From positions 6,696,001 through 6,760,000 of the forward strand of contig NZ_CP144375.1 of NCBI RefSeq assembly GCF_043575855.1: DNA of 64,000 nucleotides, written 5' to 3'. Below are positions 8,696 through 17,904 of the stretch, in pieces. Source of the stretch: Kutzneria buriramensis (GTDB taxonomy: Bacteria; Actinomycetota; Actinomycetes; Mycobacteriales; Pseudonocardiaceae). The position numbers and the translations under genes were made by a program. Below the pieces are notes generated by a model. It was not told the DNA's origin, did no database searches, and saw only the letters and a program-made list of their open reading frames with translations. The first letter of the stretch is position 1. Each line of letters opens with the position of its first letter.

Positions 8696-10252
8696 TTGGA
8701 GCGGACACTGGCCTGGGACGGGGCCGCCGTGGTGGCCGTCGACCAGTGCGCGCTGCCGCACGAGCGGACCGTGCTTCGCCTGACGACACCCGATGAGGTC
8801 ATCGACGCCATCAAGCGGCTGGCCATTCGCGGCGCCCCCGCGATCGGCGTGGCCGGGGCCCTGGCGGTCGCGCTGTCGGCGCAGCTCAGCGACGGCGACG
8901 ACCAGGCGGTTCGGGAGGACGCCGACCGCATCGCCAACGCCCGGCCGACCGCGGTCAACCTGAGCTGGGCGGTGCGCCGCGTGCTGACGAAACTGCCCGG
9001 CGGCGCGCGGGCCGTGCTGGACGAGGCGCTGGCGATGCTGGAGGAGGACGAGCAGACCAATCGCGCCATGGCGGCCCGCGCCGCCGACGCGGTGCTCGGC
9101 CTGACCGGCCGCCGGCCGCTGCGGATCATGACCCACTGCAACACCGGCTCGCTCGCCACCGTCGCCATCGGCACGGCATTGGGCGGTATCAAGGAGTTGG
9201 CCGAGCGGGGCCTGGTCGCGGAGGTGCTCGCCGGCGAGACGAGGCCGCTGCTGCAAGGCGCTCGGCTCACGGCGTGGGAACTGACCCAGGCGGGGATTCC
9301 GTTCCGGCTGTGCGTCGACTCCGCCGGCCCGGCCGCGATCGCCGCCGGTCTGGTCGACGTGGTGATGGTCGGCGCGGACCGGATCACCGCGAACGGCGAC
9401 GTGGCCAACAAGGTCGGCACGTATTCGCTGGCGGTCGCGGCGGCCCGCAGTGGCATCCCGTTCGTGGTGGTGGCGCCGGAGTCCACTGTGGACGAGTCCA
9501 TTTCGGACGGTTCGCAGATCGTCATCGAGCAGCGGCACGCCGAGGAGGTCACCGCGTTCGGCGGGCACCAGGTGGCGCTGCCGGACACGCCGGTGTTCAA
9601 CCCCGCCTTCGACGTCACGCCAAACGACCTGGTGACGGCGATCGTCACCGAGCAGCGGGTGTGGCCGCAGCGGCCGGCCGGGCACCTCGCCGAGGTCGCC
9701 CGCGGCCTGTACCAGCGCGGCTGGCTGGACGGCACCGCCGGCAACCTGTCCGTGCGGCTGGGCGAGCAGGCGCTGATCACCGCCAGCGGCCGCAGCAAGG
9801 GCGAGCTGACCGCCGCCGACGTGGTGCTGGTGGAGGCCGAGACCGGGGAGCGGATCTCCGGCCCCAAGCCGTCGGCCGAGACGTCCATCCACGCGGCCAT
9901 CTACAAGGCGTTCCCCGACTGCGGCGCGGTGGTGCACGCCCATCCGCCGTACGCGACGGCGGTGGCGGCCAAGGCGATGGCCGCCGGCCAGGACACCGTG
10001 CGCTTCACCGATTTCGAGATCATCAAGGGGTTCGGCGTCGCCGACCCGAGCGAGCTGGCCGTCCCGGTGTTCACCAACTGGTCGGACGTGCCGCGGATCG
10101 CCGTCGAGGTGGGCAAGCGGTTGGACGGGTCCGTACCCGTCCTGCTGATCGCCCACCACGGCGTGACCGCCTGGGGACCTACGCTGGAGATCGCCCGCAA
10201 CCGGGTGGAGTGCATCGAGGCCCTCTGCCGGCTGCACCTGCTCACGAACTAG
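8696..10252 (+). CDS. mtnAB: fused methylthioribose-1-P isomerase / methylthioribulose-1-P dehydratase (MtnA-MtnB)
   Basis: 518 aa; two consecutive steps of the methionine salvage pathway in one chain. Residues 1-320 are MtnA: RGAPAIGVAGA, catalytic Cys148 in THCNTGSLATV and Asp228 in GADRITANGD. Residues 330-518 are MtnB, a class II aldolase-like zinc enzyme: GTAGNLSVR, ITASGRSKGEL, zinc ligands His414 and His416 in HAHPPYA, and His487 in AHHGVTAWG. The start is taken as TTG at 8696, with GGAGGG 5 nt upstream; the frame is open further up but only covers noncoding sequence and the pseudogene tail. MtnD follows after 10 nt. Such fusions are known in actinobacteria. Both active sites look intact. 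Confidence 0.93.
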   Translation: MERTLAWDGAAVVAVDQCALPHERTVLRLTTPDEVIDAIKRLAIRGAPAIGVAGALAVALSAQLSDGDDQAVREDADRIANARPTAVNLSWAVRRVLTKLPGGARAVLDEALAMLEEDEQTNRAMAARAADAVLGLTGRRPLRIMTHCNTGSLATVAIGTALGGIKELAERGLVAEVLAGETRPLLQGARLTAWELTQAGIPFRLCVDSAGPAAIAAGLVDVVMVGADRITANGDVANKVGTYSLAVAAARSGIPFVVVAPESTVDESISDGSQIVIEQRHAEEVTAFGGHQVALPDTPVFNPAFDVTPNDLVTAIVTEQRVWPQRPAGHLAEVARGLYQRGWLDGTAGNLSVRLGEQALITASGRSKGELTAADVVLVEAETGERISGPKPSAETSIHAAIYKAFPDCGAVVHAHPPYATAVAAKAMAAGQDTVRFTDFEIIKGFGVADPSELAVPVFTNWSDVPRIAVEVGKRLDGSVPVLLIAHHGVTAWGPTLEIARNRVECIEALCRLHLLTN

Positions 10253-10262
10253 GAGACGACAG

Positions 10263-10826
10263 ATGACGCTGTTGCAGGTCATGGCCGAGGGCGACCGCGA
10301 CGACGTGCTGCTGCGCACCACCGACCTCGCGGTCATCGCCGCCGAGCTCGCGCCGTTCGACATCACCCTCGAGCAGTGGGACACCGTCGAGCTGTCCGAC
10401 GACGCCGGGCAGGACGAGGTGCTCGAGGCGTACAAGGCGGATGTGGAGAAGGTGTCCAAGGAGGGCGACTACCGGCTGGTGGACGTCGTCCGGATGAAGC
10501 CGTCGGACGACCCGGAGTGGCCCGCGAAGGCCAAGGGCGCGCGGGAGAAGTTCCTCAACGAGCACACCCACGACGAGGACGAGGTCCGGTTCTTCGTCGA
10601 GGGCAAGGGCTGCTTCTACCTGCACCTGGCCGGCAAGGTGTACGCCGTGGTGTGCGAGCGCGGGGACCTGATGTCCGTGCCGGCCGGCACCACGCACTGG
10701 TTCGACATGGGCTCGCAGCCGGAGTTCTGCGCCATCCGGTTCTTCCAGGAGGAGGACGGCTGGGTGGCCGGGTTCACCGGGGACGGCATCTCGTCCCGGA
10801 TGCCGACGCTGGACGAGTTGGTGTGA
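10263..10826 (+). CDS. mtnD: acireductone dioxygenase (ARD)
   Basis: 187 aa cupin. It oxidises acireductone with O2; the bound metal decides the product (Fe gives the methionine precursor KMTB, Ni gives an off-pathway product). Metal ligands are visible: His101 and His103, Glu107 in HTHDEDE, and His145 in TTHWFD. The start ATG is 10 nt after mtnAB with AGGAGACGAC upstream. Its last codons overlap the next gene start as GTGA. Confidence 0.95.
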   Translation: MTLLQVMAEGDRDDVLLRTTDLAVIAAELAPFDITLEQWDTVELSDDAGQDEVLEAYKADVEKVSKEGDYRLVDVVRMKPSDDPEWPAKAKGAREKFLNEHTHDEDEVRFFVEGKGCFYLHLAGKVYAVVCERGDLMSVPAGTTHWFDMGSQPEFCAIRFFQEEDGWVAGFTGDGISSRMPTLDELV

Positions 10827-11458
10827 TCGTCACCGACATCGAGGGCACCACCAGCGCCATCTCGCACGTGCACGACGTGCTGTTCCCGTACTCGCGGGCG
10901 CGCATCCCCTCGTGGGTGCGCCGCCCCGAGGCGGCGGACGTGGTGCGGGAGGTGGCCGCGGACCCGGACGAGGCGGCCGCGGTGCTGGTCGGCTGGATCG
11001 ACGCCGACGTGAAGGCGACGCCGCTGAAGACGTTGCAGGGCTTGATCTGGGCCGAGGGCTACGCCTCCGGGGAGCTCACCGCGCACGTGTACGACGACGT
11101 GCCGCCGGTGCTCCGCCGGTGGTCCGCCGAGGGCGTTCCCGTCTACGTCTATTCGTCCGGATCCGAGCTGGCGCAACGGTTGTGGTTCCGGCACACGCAG
11201 CACGGCGACCTGCTCGGCCACTTCGCTGGGCACTTCGACACCGTGTCCGCCGGGCCGAAGCGCGAAGTCGCCTCGTACCAGGCGATCGCCAAGTCCATCG
11301 GCGTGGATCCGGGGGAGCTGACGTTCCTCTCGGACGTGGCGGCGGAGCTGGACGCCGCCGCCGAGGCCGGCTGGGACACGATCGGCGTCTCGCGCCCCTC
11401 CGACGGCTCCCCGGACGTGGGCTCCCACCGCCGGATCACCACCTTCGCCGACCTCTGA
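10823..11458 (+). CDS. mtnC: enolase-phosphatase E1 (MtnC)
   Basis: 211 aa, HAD superfamily. It enolises and dephosphorylates diketo-methylthiopentyl phosphate to give acireductone for MtnD. The N-terminal motif VTDIEGTTSAI holds the nucleophile Asp5 and the E1-typical Glu7; YSSGSELAQ is HAD motif II and LTFLSDVAAELDAA carries the C-terminal acidic motif. The GTG start at 10823 overlaps the mtnD stop. The operon lacks MtnK/MtnP and MtnE, so upstream and final steps must be encoded elsewhere. A 57-bp palindrome follows 8 nt after the stop. Confidence 0.93.
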   Translation: MIVTDIEGTTSAISHVHDVLFPYSRARIPSWVRRPEAADVVREVAADPDEAAAVLVGWIDADVKATPLKTLQGLIWAEGYASGELTAHVYDDVPPVLRRWSAEGVPVYVYSSGSELAQRLWFRHTQHGDLLGHFAGHFDTVSAGPKREVASYQAIAKSIGVDPGELTFLSDVAAELDAAAEAGWDTIGVSRPSDGSPDVGSHRRITTFADL

Positions 11459-11465
11459 CCCCTTT

Positions 11466-11522
11466 ATGCAGGGAAGGACGCCTTACCCTCGTTCAAAGCG
11501 GGTAAGGCGTCCTTCCCTGCAT
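11466..11522. repeat. 57-bp palindrome, copy 1 (likely two-way terminator)
   Basis: Perfect 23-bp arms (begins ATGCAGGGAAGGACGCC) around an 11-nt loop. It fills the space between the convergent mtnC (ends 11458) and phosphoesterase (ends 11531) genes. Identical arms occur at 25455/26739 and 57691. Confidence 0.9.
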
Positions 11523-11530
11523 TCGGGGCG

Positions 11531-13267
11531 TCAGCTCACCGTGAATTGGAGCGGACCGGCCAGCGGGGTGTAGCCGTCGTTGTAGAGATACCAGGCGGCG
11601 TAGGTGCCTGCGGACAGGGAGAAGGTGAGACTGCCGCTGCCGCCGGGGGCGTACTGCCAGGTCTTGGACGGCTGCGAGCCGGGTTGGACGCCGACGGGGT
11701 AGATGCCGATCCAGTTCTTGTCGCTGACGGTCGCTGCCGGCGTCGAGTACTGGAACGTGCTGGGGCCGCCGGTCAGCGTGCTGCCGGCCGTCGTCGCCGT
11801 GAAGGCGTCGTTGAGCGGCGTGGCGTAGCGGTCGTTGGCGGTGATCGAAGGCAGCCCCAGCGCCGCCTCGATGGTGCGGCCGGTGCTGTAGTGGTCGTAG
11901 CGGCTGTTGCTGACCCGGCCGGCCGGGACCGTGCCCTGGGAACCGACGACGATCGTCGCCACCTGGTTGTCGGCGTCGGTGGTGTCCTCGTCCCACGTGA
12001 CGATCAGCAGTGAGCGCTGCGTCGTCCAGGCCGGCGAGTGCAGGATCGGGTCGAGGGTCTGCTTCAGCCAGCCGTCCTGAACCTTCAGGCTGGTGGCACT
12101 GCCGTTGCCGGAGGCCTCGCCGTCGTAGTAGTCGTCGGCGGCGAGCCAGGAGAAGGCGGGCGTGGTCGACGCGCTGGCGAGGTCGGTGGTGAGCTGGGTG
12201 GTGTCGAACAGATGTGCCTGGCACCGCGCGGAATTCCCGCTGACGTTGGTGTAGTTGATGAACGGCGCGTCGTCCGGCTCGTAGTACTTGTCGTACTGCG
12301 TGGTGGTGTTGCAGGCAGTGCCCATGCCCTGCTCGTACGCCTTCCACGACTTGCCGGCGGCCTCGAGCTTGTCGCCGAGATTCGCGTTGGGGTCGTTGAT
12401 GTTCGGGAAGTACGTGGCCCCGGTCGCGTACGTGTCGCCGCCGGCGATCGCCAGGTAGTTCTCGTCGCTGGGGTGGTAGACGGCGTGGTAGTTGGCCATC
12501 AGGGTGCCCTGCGCCATCAGGCTGTGCAGGTACGGCGTGTCCGTGGGGTCGCCCATGACCGCTGAGTAGTTGGTGTTCTCCATCATGACCGTGAAGACGT
12601 GGTCGTAGCCGGGGACCTGCGACGGCGGCGGCGCCAGGACGGGCTGGCGCACCGGTGTGGACAGCGTCAGCGACAGGTTGTCGGCGTAGCCGGATTCCCC
12701 CGAGCTGTTGACGAAACGGACCTGCACGAGCACCGAACGCGTGCCGGCGGGCACCGCGCCGGTGGTGTCGCGGGCGAGGAACTCCGTCTTGCCGCCGCGA
12801 TCGGACTCGCTGACGGTCGGCAGCTGCGCGGCGGTCCCGAGCTGGTGCGCCGAGCCGTCCAGGAACTGCGCGGAAACGCTGGCGTAGCCGGCATAAGTGG
12901 TCCAGCCGCCGAGCCAGCCGGACAGGTCGTAGGTGACGCCGCCGCCGTCGATCGCCTGTGCCGCCGACGAAACGTCGACGGTCTGCGAGATCGTGCCGTC
13001 GCCCTGGTCGCCGGGGGCGAGAAAAGCTTTGCCCGGCGCGGGATTCGTGGGATGTCCGAACGAGCCGGCGGTGTAGCAGATCACGTCCGGGCTGCCGCTC
13101 GTGACCGTCCACCCGGGCACGGTCGTCGCCGCGTGCCAGTCGTTCGTGCAGTAGCCCGCCTCGGCGTCGCCGCCGACGAGCAGGTTGCCGCTGCCGGCGG
13201 CCGCGAAGGCCGGCGCGCCCATCAGCGCCAATGCCGTGCAGCCTAAGAGAATCCCCAGCCGTCTCAT
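11531..13267 (-). CDS. secreted phosphoesterase (acid phosphatase/phospholipase C-like family)
   Basis: 578 aa. Signal peptide at 1-23 (RRLGILLGCTALALMGAPAFA). Residues 25-205 form a jelly-roll-like domain with a GLPDxxC-like substrate surface (TTYAGYASVSAQFLDGSA), probably for binding. The phosphoesterase (PF04185-type) core starts at YDHVFTVMMENTNYSAV (metal-site Glu-Asn) and includes YHPSDENYLAIAGG and LLIVTWDEDT (metal-site Asp-Glu). The last 90 residues form a beta domain ending YLYNDGYTPLAGP. Likely function: release of phosphate from exported substrates. Standalone gene with the palindrome just after its stop. Confidence 0.87.
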   Translation of the reverse strand: MRRLGILLGCTALALMGAPAFAAAGSGNLLVGGDAEAGYCTNDWHAATTVPGWTVTSGSPDVICYTAGSFGHPTNPAPGKAFLAPGDQGDGTISQTVDVSSAAQAIDGGGVTYDLSGWLGGWTTYAGYASVSAQFLDGSAHQLGTAAQLPTVSESDRGGKTEFLARDTTGAVPAGTRSVLVQVRFVNSSGESGYADNLSLTLSTPVRQPVLAPPPSQVPGYDHVFTVMMENTNYSAVMGDPTDTPYLHSLMAQGTLMANYHAVYHPSDENYLAIAGGDTYATGATYFPNINDPNANLGDKLEAAGKSWKAYEQGMGTACNTTTQYDKYYEPDDAPFINYTNVSGNSARCQAHLFDTTQLTTDLASASTTPAFSWLAADDYYDGEASGNGSATSLKVQDGWLKQTLDPILHSPAWTTQRSLLIVTWDEDTTDADNQVATIVVGSQGTVPAGRVSNSRYDHYSTGRTIEAALGLPSITANDRYATPLNDAFTATTAGSTLTGGPSTFQYSTPAATVSDKNWIGIYPVGVQPGSQPSKTWQYAPGGSGSLTFSLSAGTYAAWYLYNDGYTPLAGPLQFTVS

Positions 13268-13322
13268 CCGTCCTGCCCTTCACCTCGTCGTGGTGCAGTG
13301 CAGTGTCGGGAGCGCGGTTGAA

Positions 13323-13353
13323 CCCCCGGCGAATCAGAGGCTACCGCCGGGGG
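13323..13353. terminator. GC hairpin between phosphoesterase promoter and fadB end
   Basis: CCCCCGGC (13324-13331) pairs with GCCGGGGG (13346-13353). It lies between the 5' end of the phosphoesterase gene and the palindrome at 13376; it could be a 5' leader structure or part of a terminator pair. Confidence 0.35.
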
Positions 13354-13375
13354 AGCTTGTCGACAATCCTTCATC

Positions 13376-13416
13376 TGCGGTTCAGACTTGGCCGCTGGGG
13401 CCAAGTCTGAACCGCA
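13376..13416. terminator. 18-bp perfect hairpin after fadB
   Basis: Arms 13376-13393 and 13399-13416 (TGCGGTTCAGACTTGGCC and its complement) around a 5-nt loop, 21 nt past the fadB stop. No U-run, but the stem is strong and placed where the fadAB transcript should end. Confidence 0.65.
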
Positions 13417-13437
13417 CAAGTGTGCAACGTGGACGGT

Positions 13438-15612
13438 CTACTCGAAGGTCTCGCCGGCGGCGGCCTTCTTGCGCAGCAGCTCCGGCGGCGTGAAGCGGTC
13501 GCCGTAGCGCTGGGCCAGCTCCTCGGCGCGGGCGATGAAACCGGTCAGCCCGCCCTGGTAGCCGTTGATGTACTGGAGCACGCCGCCGGTCCAGGCCGGG
13601 AAGCCGATGCCGAAGATGGAGCCGATGTTGGCGTCGGCGACGGACGTGATCACGCCCTCCTCCACGCACTTCACCGTCTCGATGGCCTCGGCGAACAGCA
13701 TGCGCTCCCGCATGTCCTCGAACGGGATGTCGTCGCCGTCGCGGATGATCCCGGGCTTGCCGAAGTGCTCGGCCAGACCCGGCCACAGGCCGGCGCGCCT
13801 GCCGTCGGCGTAGTCGTAGAAGCCCTTGCCGTATGCGCGGCCGCCGCGGTCGAACTCGACCACCATCCGGTCGATGACCTGCTCGGCCGGGTGCGACGCC
13901 CAGGTGCCGCCGGCCGCCTCGACCGCCTTGCGGGACTCGTCGCGGATCTTGCGCGGCAGCGTCAGGGTCAGCTCGTCCATCAGGGACAGCACCGGGGCCG
14001 GGTAGCCGGCCTGCATGCTGGCCTGCTCGATGGACGGGGCCGGCAGGCCCTCGCCGAGCATGGCCACGCCCTCGTTGATGAACGTGCCGATCACGCGGCT
14101 GGTGAAGAAGCCGCGGCTGTCGTTGACGACGATCGGCGTCTTCTTCAGCTGGAGCACCACGTCGAACGCCTTGGCCAGCGCCTCGTCGCCGGTGTTGGCG
14201 CCGCGGATGATCTCCACCAGCGGCATCTTGTCCACCGGCGAGAAGAAGTGCAGGCCGACGAAGTCAGCCTGGCGCTTGACGCCCTCGGCCAGACCGGTGA
14301 TCGGCAGCGTCGAGGTGTTGGAGCACAGCAGCGCGTCCGGCTCGACCACGTTCTCGATCTCGGCGAACACCTGGTGCTTGAGCTCGGTGTTCTCGAACAC
14401 CGCCTCGATCACCAGGTCGCAGCCGGCCAGGTCGGCGGCGTCGGCGGTGGGCGTGATGCGGGCCAGGATCTCGTCCCGCTTCTCGGCGGTCATCTTGCCC
14501 CGGCTGACGGCCTTGTCCAGCAGGCCGACCGAGTAGTTCCTGCCCTTCTCGGCGGCCTCGGCGGAGACGTCCTTGAGCACCACCTGCATGCCGCTGCGGG
14601 CGCAGGAGTACGCGATGCCCGCGCCCATCATGCCGGCGCCCAGCACCGCGACCTTCCTGGCGGTGTACTGCGGCACGCCCTGCGGCCGGCTGCCGCCCTT
14701 GTTGATCGACTGGAGGTCGAAGAAGAACGCCTTGATCATGTTCTTCGAGACCTGGCCGGCGGACAGCTGGAGCATGTAGCGGGACTCGATGCGCAGCGCC
14801 GACTCGAAGTCGACCTGGCTGCCCTCGACCGCGGCCGACAGGATCGCCTTCGGCGCCGGCATCGGCGCGCCCTTGAGCTGCTTGCGCAGGTTGGCCGGGA
14901 AGGCGGGCAGGTTGGCCGCGAACTTCGGCACCGACGGCGTGCCGCCGGGGATCTTGTACCCCTTGACGTCCCAGGGCTGCACGGCCTCCGGGTTGTCCTT
15001 GATCCACTGCTTGGCCCGGGAGACCATCTCTTCCGGCGTCGCGACGATCTCGTCCACGATGCCGGTCTCCTTGGCCGCCGCCGGGGCCAGTTGCTGGCCC
15101 TGCAACAGCAGCTTCAGCAGCGCGTCGGCGATGCCGAGCATGCGGACCGTGCGCACCACGCCGCCCGCGCCGGGCAGCAGGCCCAGCGTCACCTCGGGGA
15201 AACCGAAGCGGGACTTGGGGTTGTCGAGCGCGACCCGGTGGTGGCAGGACAGCGCGATCTCCAGGCCGCCGCCCAGCGCCGAGCCGTTCAGCGCCGCCAC
15301 GACCGGCCGGCCCAGCGTCTCCAGGCCGCGCAGCGCCGCCTTGGTGCTGGTCAGCGTGGCCATGAAGCGCTCGCCGTCGGCCGGCGTCACGCGGATCAGG
15401 TCGTTGAGGTCGCCGCCGGCGAAGAACGTCTTCTTGGCCGAGGCCACCACCACGCCGGTGATGTCGTCACGCTCGCGGCGCAGCCGCTCCACGACCTGCG
15501 TGACGGCGTCGGTGAACTCCGGGTTCATGGTGTTCGCCGACTGGCCGGGCGCGTCCATCGTCAGCGTGACGATGCCGTCGGAGTCCTTGTCCCACTTGAA
15601 GTACTCGCTCAT
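13438..15612 (-). CDS. fadB: fatty acid oxidation multienzyme (enoyl-CoA hydratase / 3-hydroxyacyl-CoA dehydrogenase)
   Basis: 724 aa. Residues 1-190 are the enoyl-CoA hydratase half (FFAGGDLNDL, ALGGGLEIALSCHHRVA, FPEVTLGLLPGAGG). The NAD-binding Rossmann motif VAVLGAGMMGAGIA lies at about 322. The dehydrogenase active site sits near His450 in GLHFFSPVDKMPLVEI, followed by two C-terminal dehydrogenase helical domains. It carries out the hydration and second oxidation steps of beta-oxidation and likely forms a complex with the thiolase upstream. ATG at 15612 lies 11 nt after the fadA stop. A longer reading through fadA in this frame is a shadow. Confidence 0.95.
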   Translation of the reverse strand: MSEYFKWDKDSDGIVTLTMDAPGQSANTMNPEFTDAVTQVVERLRRERDDITGVVVASAKKTFFAGGDLNDLIRVTPADGERFMATLTSTKAALRGLETLGRPVVAALNGSALGGGLEIALSCHHRVALDNPKSRFGFPEVTLGLLPGAGGVVRTVRMLGIADALLKLLLQGQQLAPAAAKETGIVDEIVATPEEMVSRAKQWIKDNPEAVQPWDVKGYKIPGGTPSVPKFAANLPAFPANLRKQLKGAPMPAPKAILSAAVEGSQVDFESALRIESRYMLQLSAGQVSKNMIKAFFFDLQSINKGGSRPQGVPQYTARKVAVLGAGMMGAGIAYSCARSGMQVVLKDVSAEAAEKGRNYSVGLLDKAVSRGKMTAEKRDEILARITPTADAADLAGCDLVIEAVFENTELKHQVFAEIENVVEPDALLCSNTSTLPITGLAEGVKRQADFVGLHFFSPVDKMPLVEIIRGANTGDEALAKAFDVVLQLKKTPIVVNDSRGFFTSRVIGTFINEGVAMLGEGLPAPSIEQASMQAGYPAPVLSLMDELTLTLPRKIRDESRKAVEAAGGTWASHPAEQVIDRMVVEFDRGGRAYGKGFYDYADGRRAGLWPGLAEHFGKPGIIRDGDDIPFEDMRERMLFAEAIETVKCVEEGVITSVADANIGSIFGIGFPAWTGGVLQYINGYQGGLTGFIARAEELAQRYGDRFTPPELLRKKAAAGETFE

Positions 15613-15623
15613 GACCTCGTCCC

Positions 15624-16838
15624 TCAGACCCGCTCGACGATGGTGGCGAGGCCCATGCCGCCGCCGATGCACAGGGTGACCATTCCGTACCGCAGCTCGC
15701 GGCGCTCCAGCTCGTCCACGATGGTGCCGAGGATCATCGCGCCGGTGGCGCCCAGCGGGTGGCCCAGCGCGATCGCGCCGCCGTTGACGTTCACCTTGTC
15801 CCACGGGATGTCCATGTCGCGCATGAAGCGCAGCACGACCGCCGCGAACGCCTCGTTCATCTCGACCAGGTCGATGTCGTCCACCGTGAGGCCGGCCTTG
15901 GCCAGCGCCTTGCGGCAGGCCGGGGCCGGGCCGGTCAGCATGATCGTCGGGTCCGCGCCGCTGACCGCCGTGGCCACGATGCGGGCCCGCGGCGTGAGGC
16001 CGAACTCCTTGCCGATCTGCTCGCTGCCGATCGCCACCAGGGCCGCGCCGTCCACGATGCCCGAGGAGTTGCCGGCCGTGTGCACGTGGTCGATGCGCTC
16101 GACCCAGTGGTACTTCTGCAGCGCCACCGCGTCGAAGCCGCCCATCTCGCCGATCATCGCGAAGGACGGCTTGAGTTCGCCGAGGCCCTCCAGCGTGGTC
16201 TGCGGGCGGATGAACTCGTCGCGTTCCAGCACGGCGAGGCCGTTGCGGTCGCGGACCGGCACCACCGAGCGGTCGAAGAAGCCGTTGCTCTGCGCCTTCG
16301 CGGCCCGCGCCTGCGACTCCACGGCGTAGGCGTCGACGTCCTCGCGGGAGAAGCCCTCGATGGAGGCGATCAGGTCCGCGCCGATGCCCTGCGGGACGAA
16401 GCTGGTGTCGTAGGCCGTCTCCGGGTCCATCGCCCAGGCGCCGCCGTCCGAGCCCATCGGGACCCGGGACATGGACTCCACGCCGCCGGCGAGGATCAGG
16501 TCGTCCCAGCCGGAGCGGACCTTCTGCGCGGCGATGTTGACCGCCTCCAGGCCGGAGGCGCAGAACCGGTTCAGCTGCACGCCGGCCACCGTGTTCGGCA
16601 GGCCAGCGGCCAGCGCCGCGGTCTTGGCGATGTCGGCGCCCTGGTCGCCGACCGGGGTCACGCAGCCCAGCACCACGTCGTCGATGCGGGCCGGGTCGAG
16701 GTTCGGATTGCGGGTGCGCAGCTCGTCGATCAGGCCGACGAGCAGGGATACGGGCTTGACCTCGTGCAGCGACCCGGTCTGCTTGCCCTTCCCCCGCGGG
16801 GTCCGGACCGCGTCGAACACAAAAGCTTCGGTGCTCAT
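15624..16838 (-). CDS. fadA: acetyl-CoA acyltransferase (thiolase)
   Basis: 404 aa. Last step of beta-oxidation: thiolytic cleavage of 3-ketoacyl-CoA. Nucleophile Cys near 93 in LNRFCASGLEAV, NEAFAAV near 328, His near 358 in GGAIALGHPLGATGA and the second catalytic Cys in LCIGGGMG near 388. ATG at 16838 has AGGAGG 11 nt upstream. First gene of the fadA-fadB operon; the upstream region holds a small dyad. Confidence 0.95.
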   Translation of the reverse strand: MSTEAFVFDAVRTPRGKGKQTGSLHEVKPVSLLVGLIDELRTRNPNLDPARIDDVVLGCVTPVGDQGADIAKTAALAAGLPNTVAGVQLNRFCASGLEAVNIAAQKVRSGWDDLILAGGVESMSRVPMGSDGGAWAMDPETAYDTSFVPQGIGADLIASIEGFSREDVDAYAVESQARAAKAQSNGFFDRSVVPVRDRNGLAVLERDEFIRPQTTLEGLGELKPSFAMIGEMGGFDAVALQKYHWVERIDHVHTAGNSSGIVDGAALVAIGSEQIGKEFGLTPRARIVATAVSGADPTIMLTGPAPACRKALAKAGLTVDDIDLVEMNEAFAAVVLRFMRDMDIPWDKVNVNGGAIALGHPLGATGAMILGTIVDELERRELRYGMVTLCIGGGMGLATIVERV

Positions 16839-16913
16839 GGCTGTGGCGCCTCCTGACTCGGGCATCTCCACGAAGGTAGCGCCGCCCCAAGTAACAATCA
16901 ATCCGGCCTGCAT

Positions 16914-16924
16914 GTATCACATAC
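16914..16924. promoter_or_regulatory. dyad upstream of fadA
   Basis: GTATCACATAC is an 11-nt dyad (GTAT-n3-ATAC) 76 nt upstream of fadA, in an AT-richer patch. It might bind a fatty-acid responsive repressor; this rests only on position and symmetry. Confidence 0.3.
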
Positions 16925-16963
16925 CGCTTGGAATGTGAGTTGGGTCTCCCTGTCGGGCACGGG

Positions 16964-17881
16964 TCAGGCGAGGATGCCGCTGACGTAGCGCACGTCGCCC
17001 ATGCGCACGTCGTTGTCGGTGAGGGGCGCCAGCTCGTGGGCGGCGAGCAGGTCCCGGATGGTGCTGCCGGTCAGTGCCCAGCCGCAGTCGGTGAGGTACG
17101 GCGCGGCTTCGTTGCGCGCGCCGAAGTAGCGCAGTTTGGCCATGTCGGGATCGAAACCCTGCGCACGCCAGCTCTCGGAGAGGCGGTCCAGCTGTTCCTT
17201 CGTCTTCTCGTCCTCGCCGGGCCGCGGATTGGGCCGGCTCTCGGTAGCCACCCGACTGCCGGGCGCGCTGAGCTCGGTGATGGTGTCCAGCAGACGGTCC
17301 TGCGCCTCGGGCGGCAGGTAGCCCAGCAGGCCCTCGGCACTCCACGCGGTCGGCCGGGCCGGGTCGAAGCCGACGGCACGCAGCGCGGCGGGCCAGTCGT
17401 CGCGGAGGTCGACGGCTGCGGTTCGGCGGTCGGCGGTGGGGGCGGCGCCCAGTTCGGCCAGCGCGCGGGTCTTGAACTCGACGACCTGCGGCTGGTCGAC
17501 CTCGTACACCACGGTTCCGGCCGGCCAGGGCAGCCGGTACGCGCGGGAATCCAGCCCCGACGCGAGGATCACGACCTGCCTGATGCCCGCGTTCGTCGCA
17601 TCGAGGAAGAACTCGTCGTAGAACTTGGTCCGTATCTTGGCGATGTCTATCCACGCCTGGCCGCCGGACTCGTCGGGGGTGGCTTCGCCGGTCGCCAGCC
17701 GGATGAGCAGGGGGACGCCGACGGCCCGTACGAGCGGTTCGGCGAACGGGTCGTCGACGAGCGAATCCGCCGCGCGGGACGCCATCGCCCGGGCCGCGGC
17801 GGCCGCGGTGGCGGTCGTGCCGACGCTGGAGGCCAGGTCCCAGGAATCTCCGTCGTGCCTAATGGAAGTCACCTGGCCCAC
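16964..17881 (-). CDS. SAM-dependent methyltransferase, TIGR00027 (LCM-like) family
   Basis: 305 aa. The N-terminal stretch AMASRAADSLVDDPFAEPL is the hallmark of this family, abundant in mycobacteria and relatives. SAM site: VVILASGLDSRAYRL (motif I) and VYEVDQPQVVEFK. ARPTAWSAEGLLGYLPPEAQDRLL follows. The family resembles leucine carboxyl methyltransferases and polyketide O-methyltransferases; the substrate here is unknown. GTG start, only 23 nt from the divergent acetyltransferase gene. Confidence 0.9.
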   Translation of the reverse strand: MGQVTSIRHDGDSWDLASSVGTTATAAAAARAMASRAADSLVDDPFAEPLVRAVGVPLLIRLATGEATPDESGGQAWIDIAKIRTKFYDEFFLDATNAGIRQVVILASGLDSRAYRLPWPAGTVVYEVDQPQVVEFKTRALAELGAAPTADRRTAAVDLRDDWPAALRAVGFDPARPTAWSAEGLLGYLPPEAQDRLLDTITELSAPGSRVATESRPNPRPGEDEKTKEQLDRLSESWRAQGFDPDMAKLRYFGARNEAAPYLTDCGWALTGSTIRDLLAAHELAPLTDNDVRMGDVRYVSGILA

Positions 17882-17904
17882 CGTAGAGCCGCTACCGTGA
17901 CCGG

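Noticed and set aside
13420..16329. 969-aa plus-strand frame opposite fadB and fadA
   Set aside because: Antisense shadow of the fadAB operon with low-complexity Arg/Leu/Val/Gly content and no recognisable domain.
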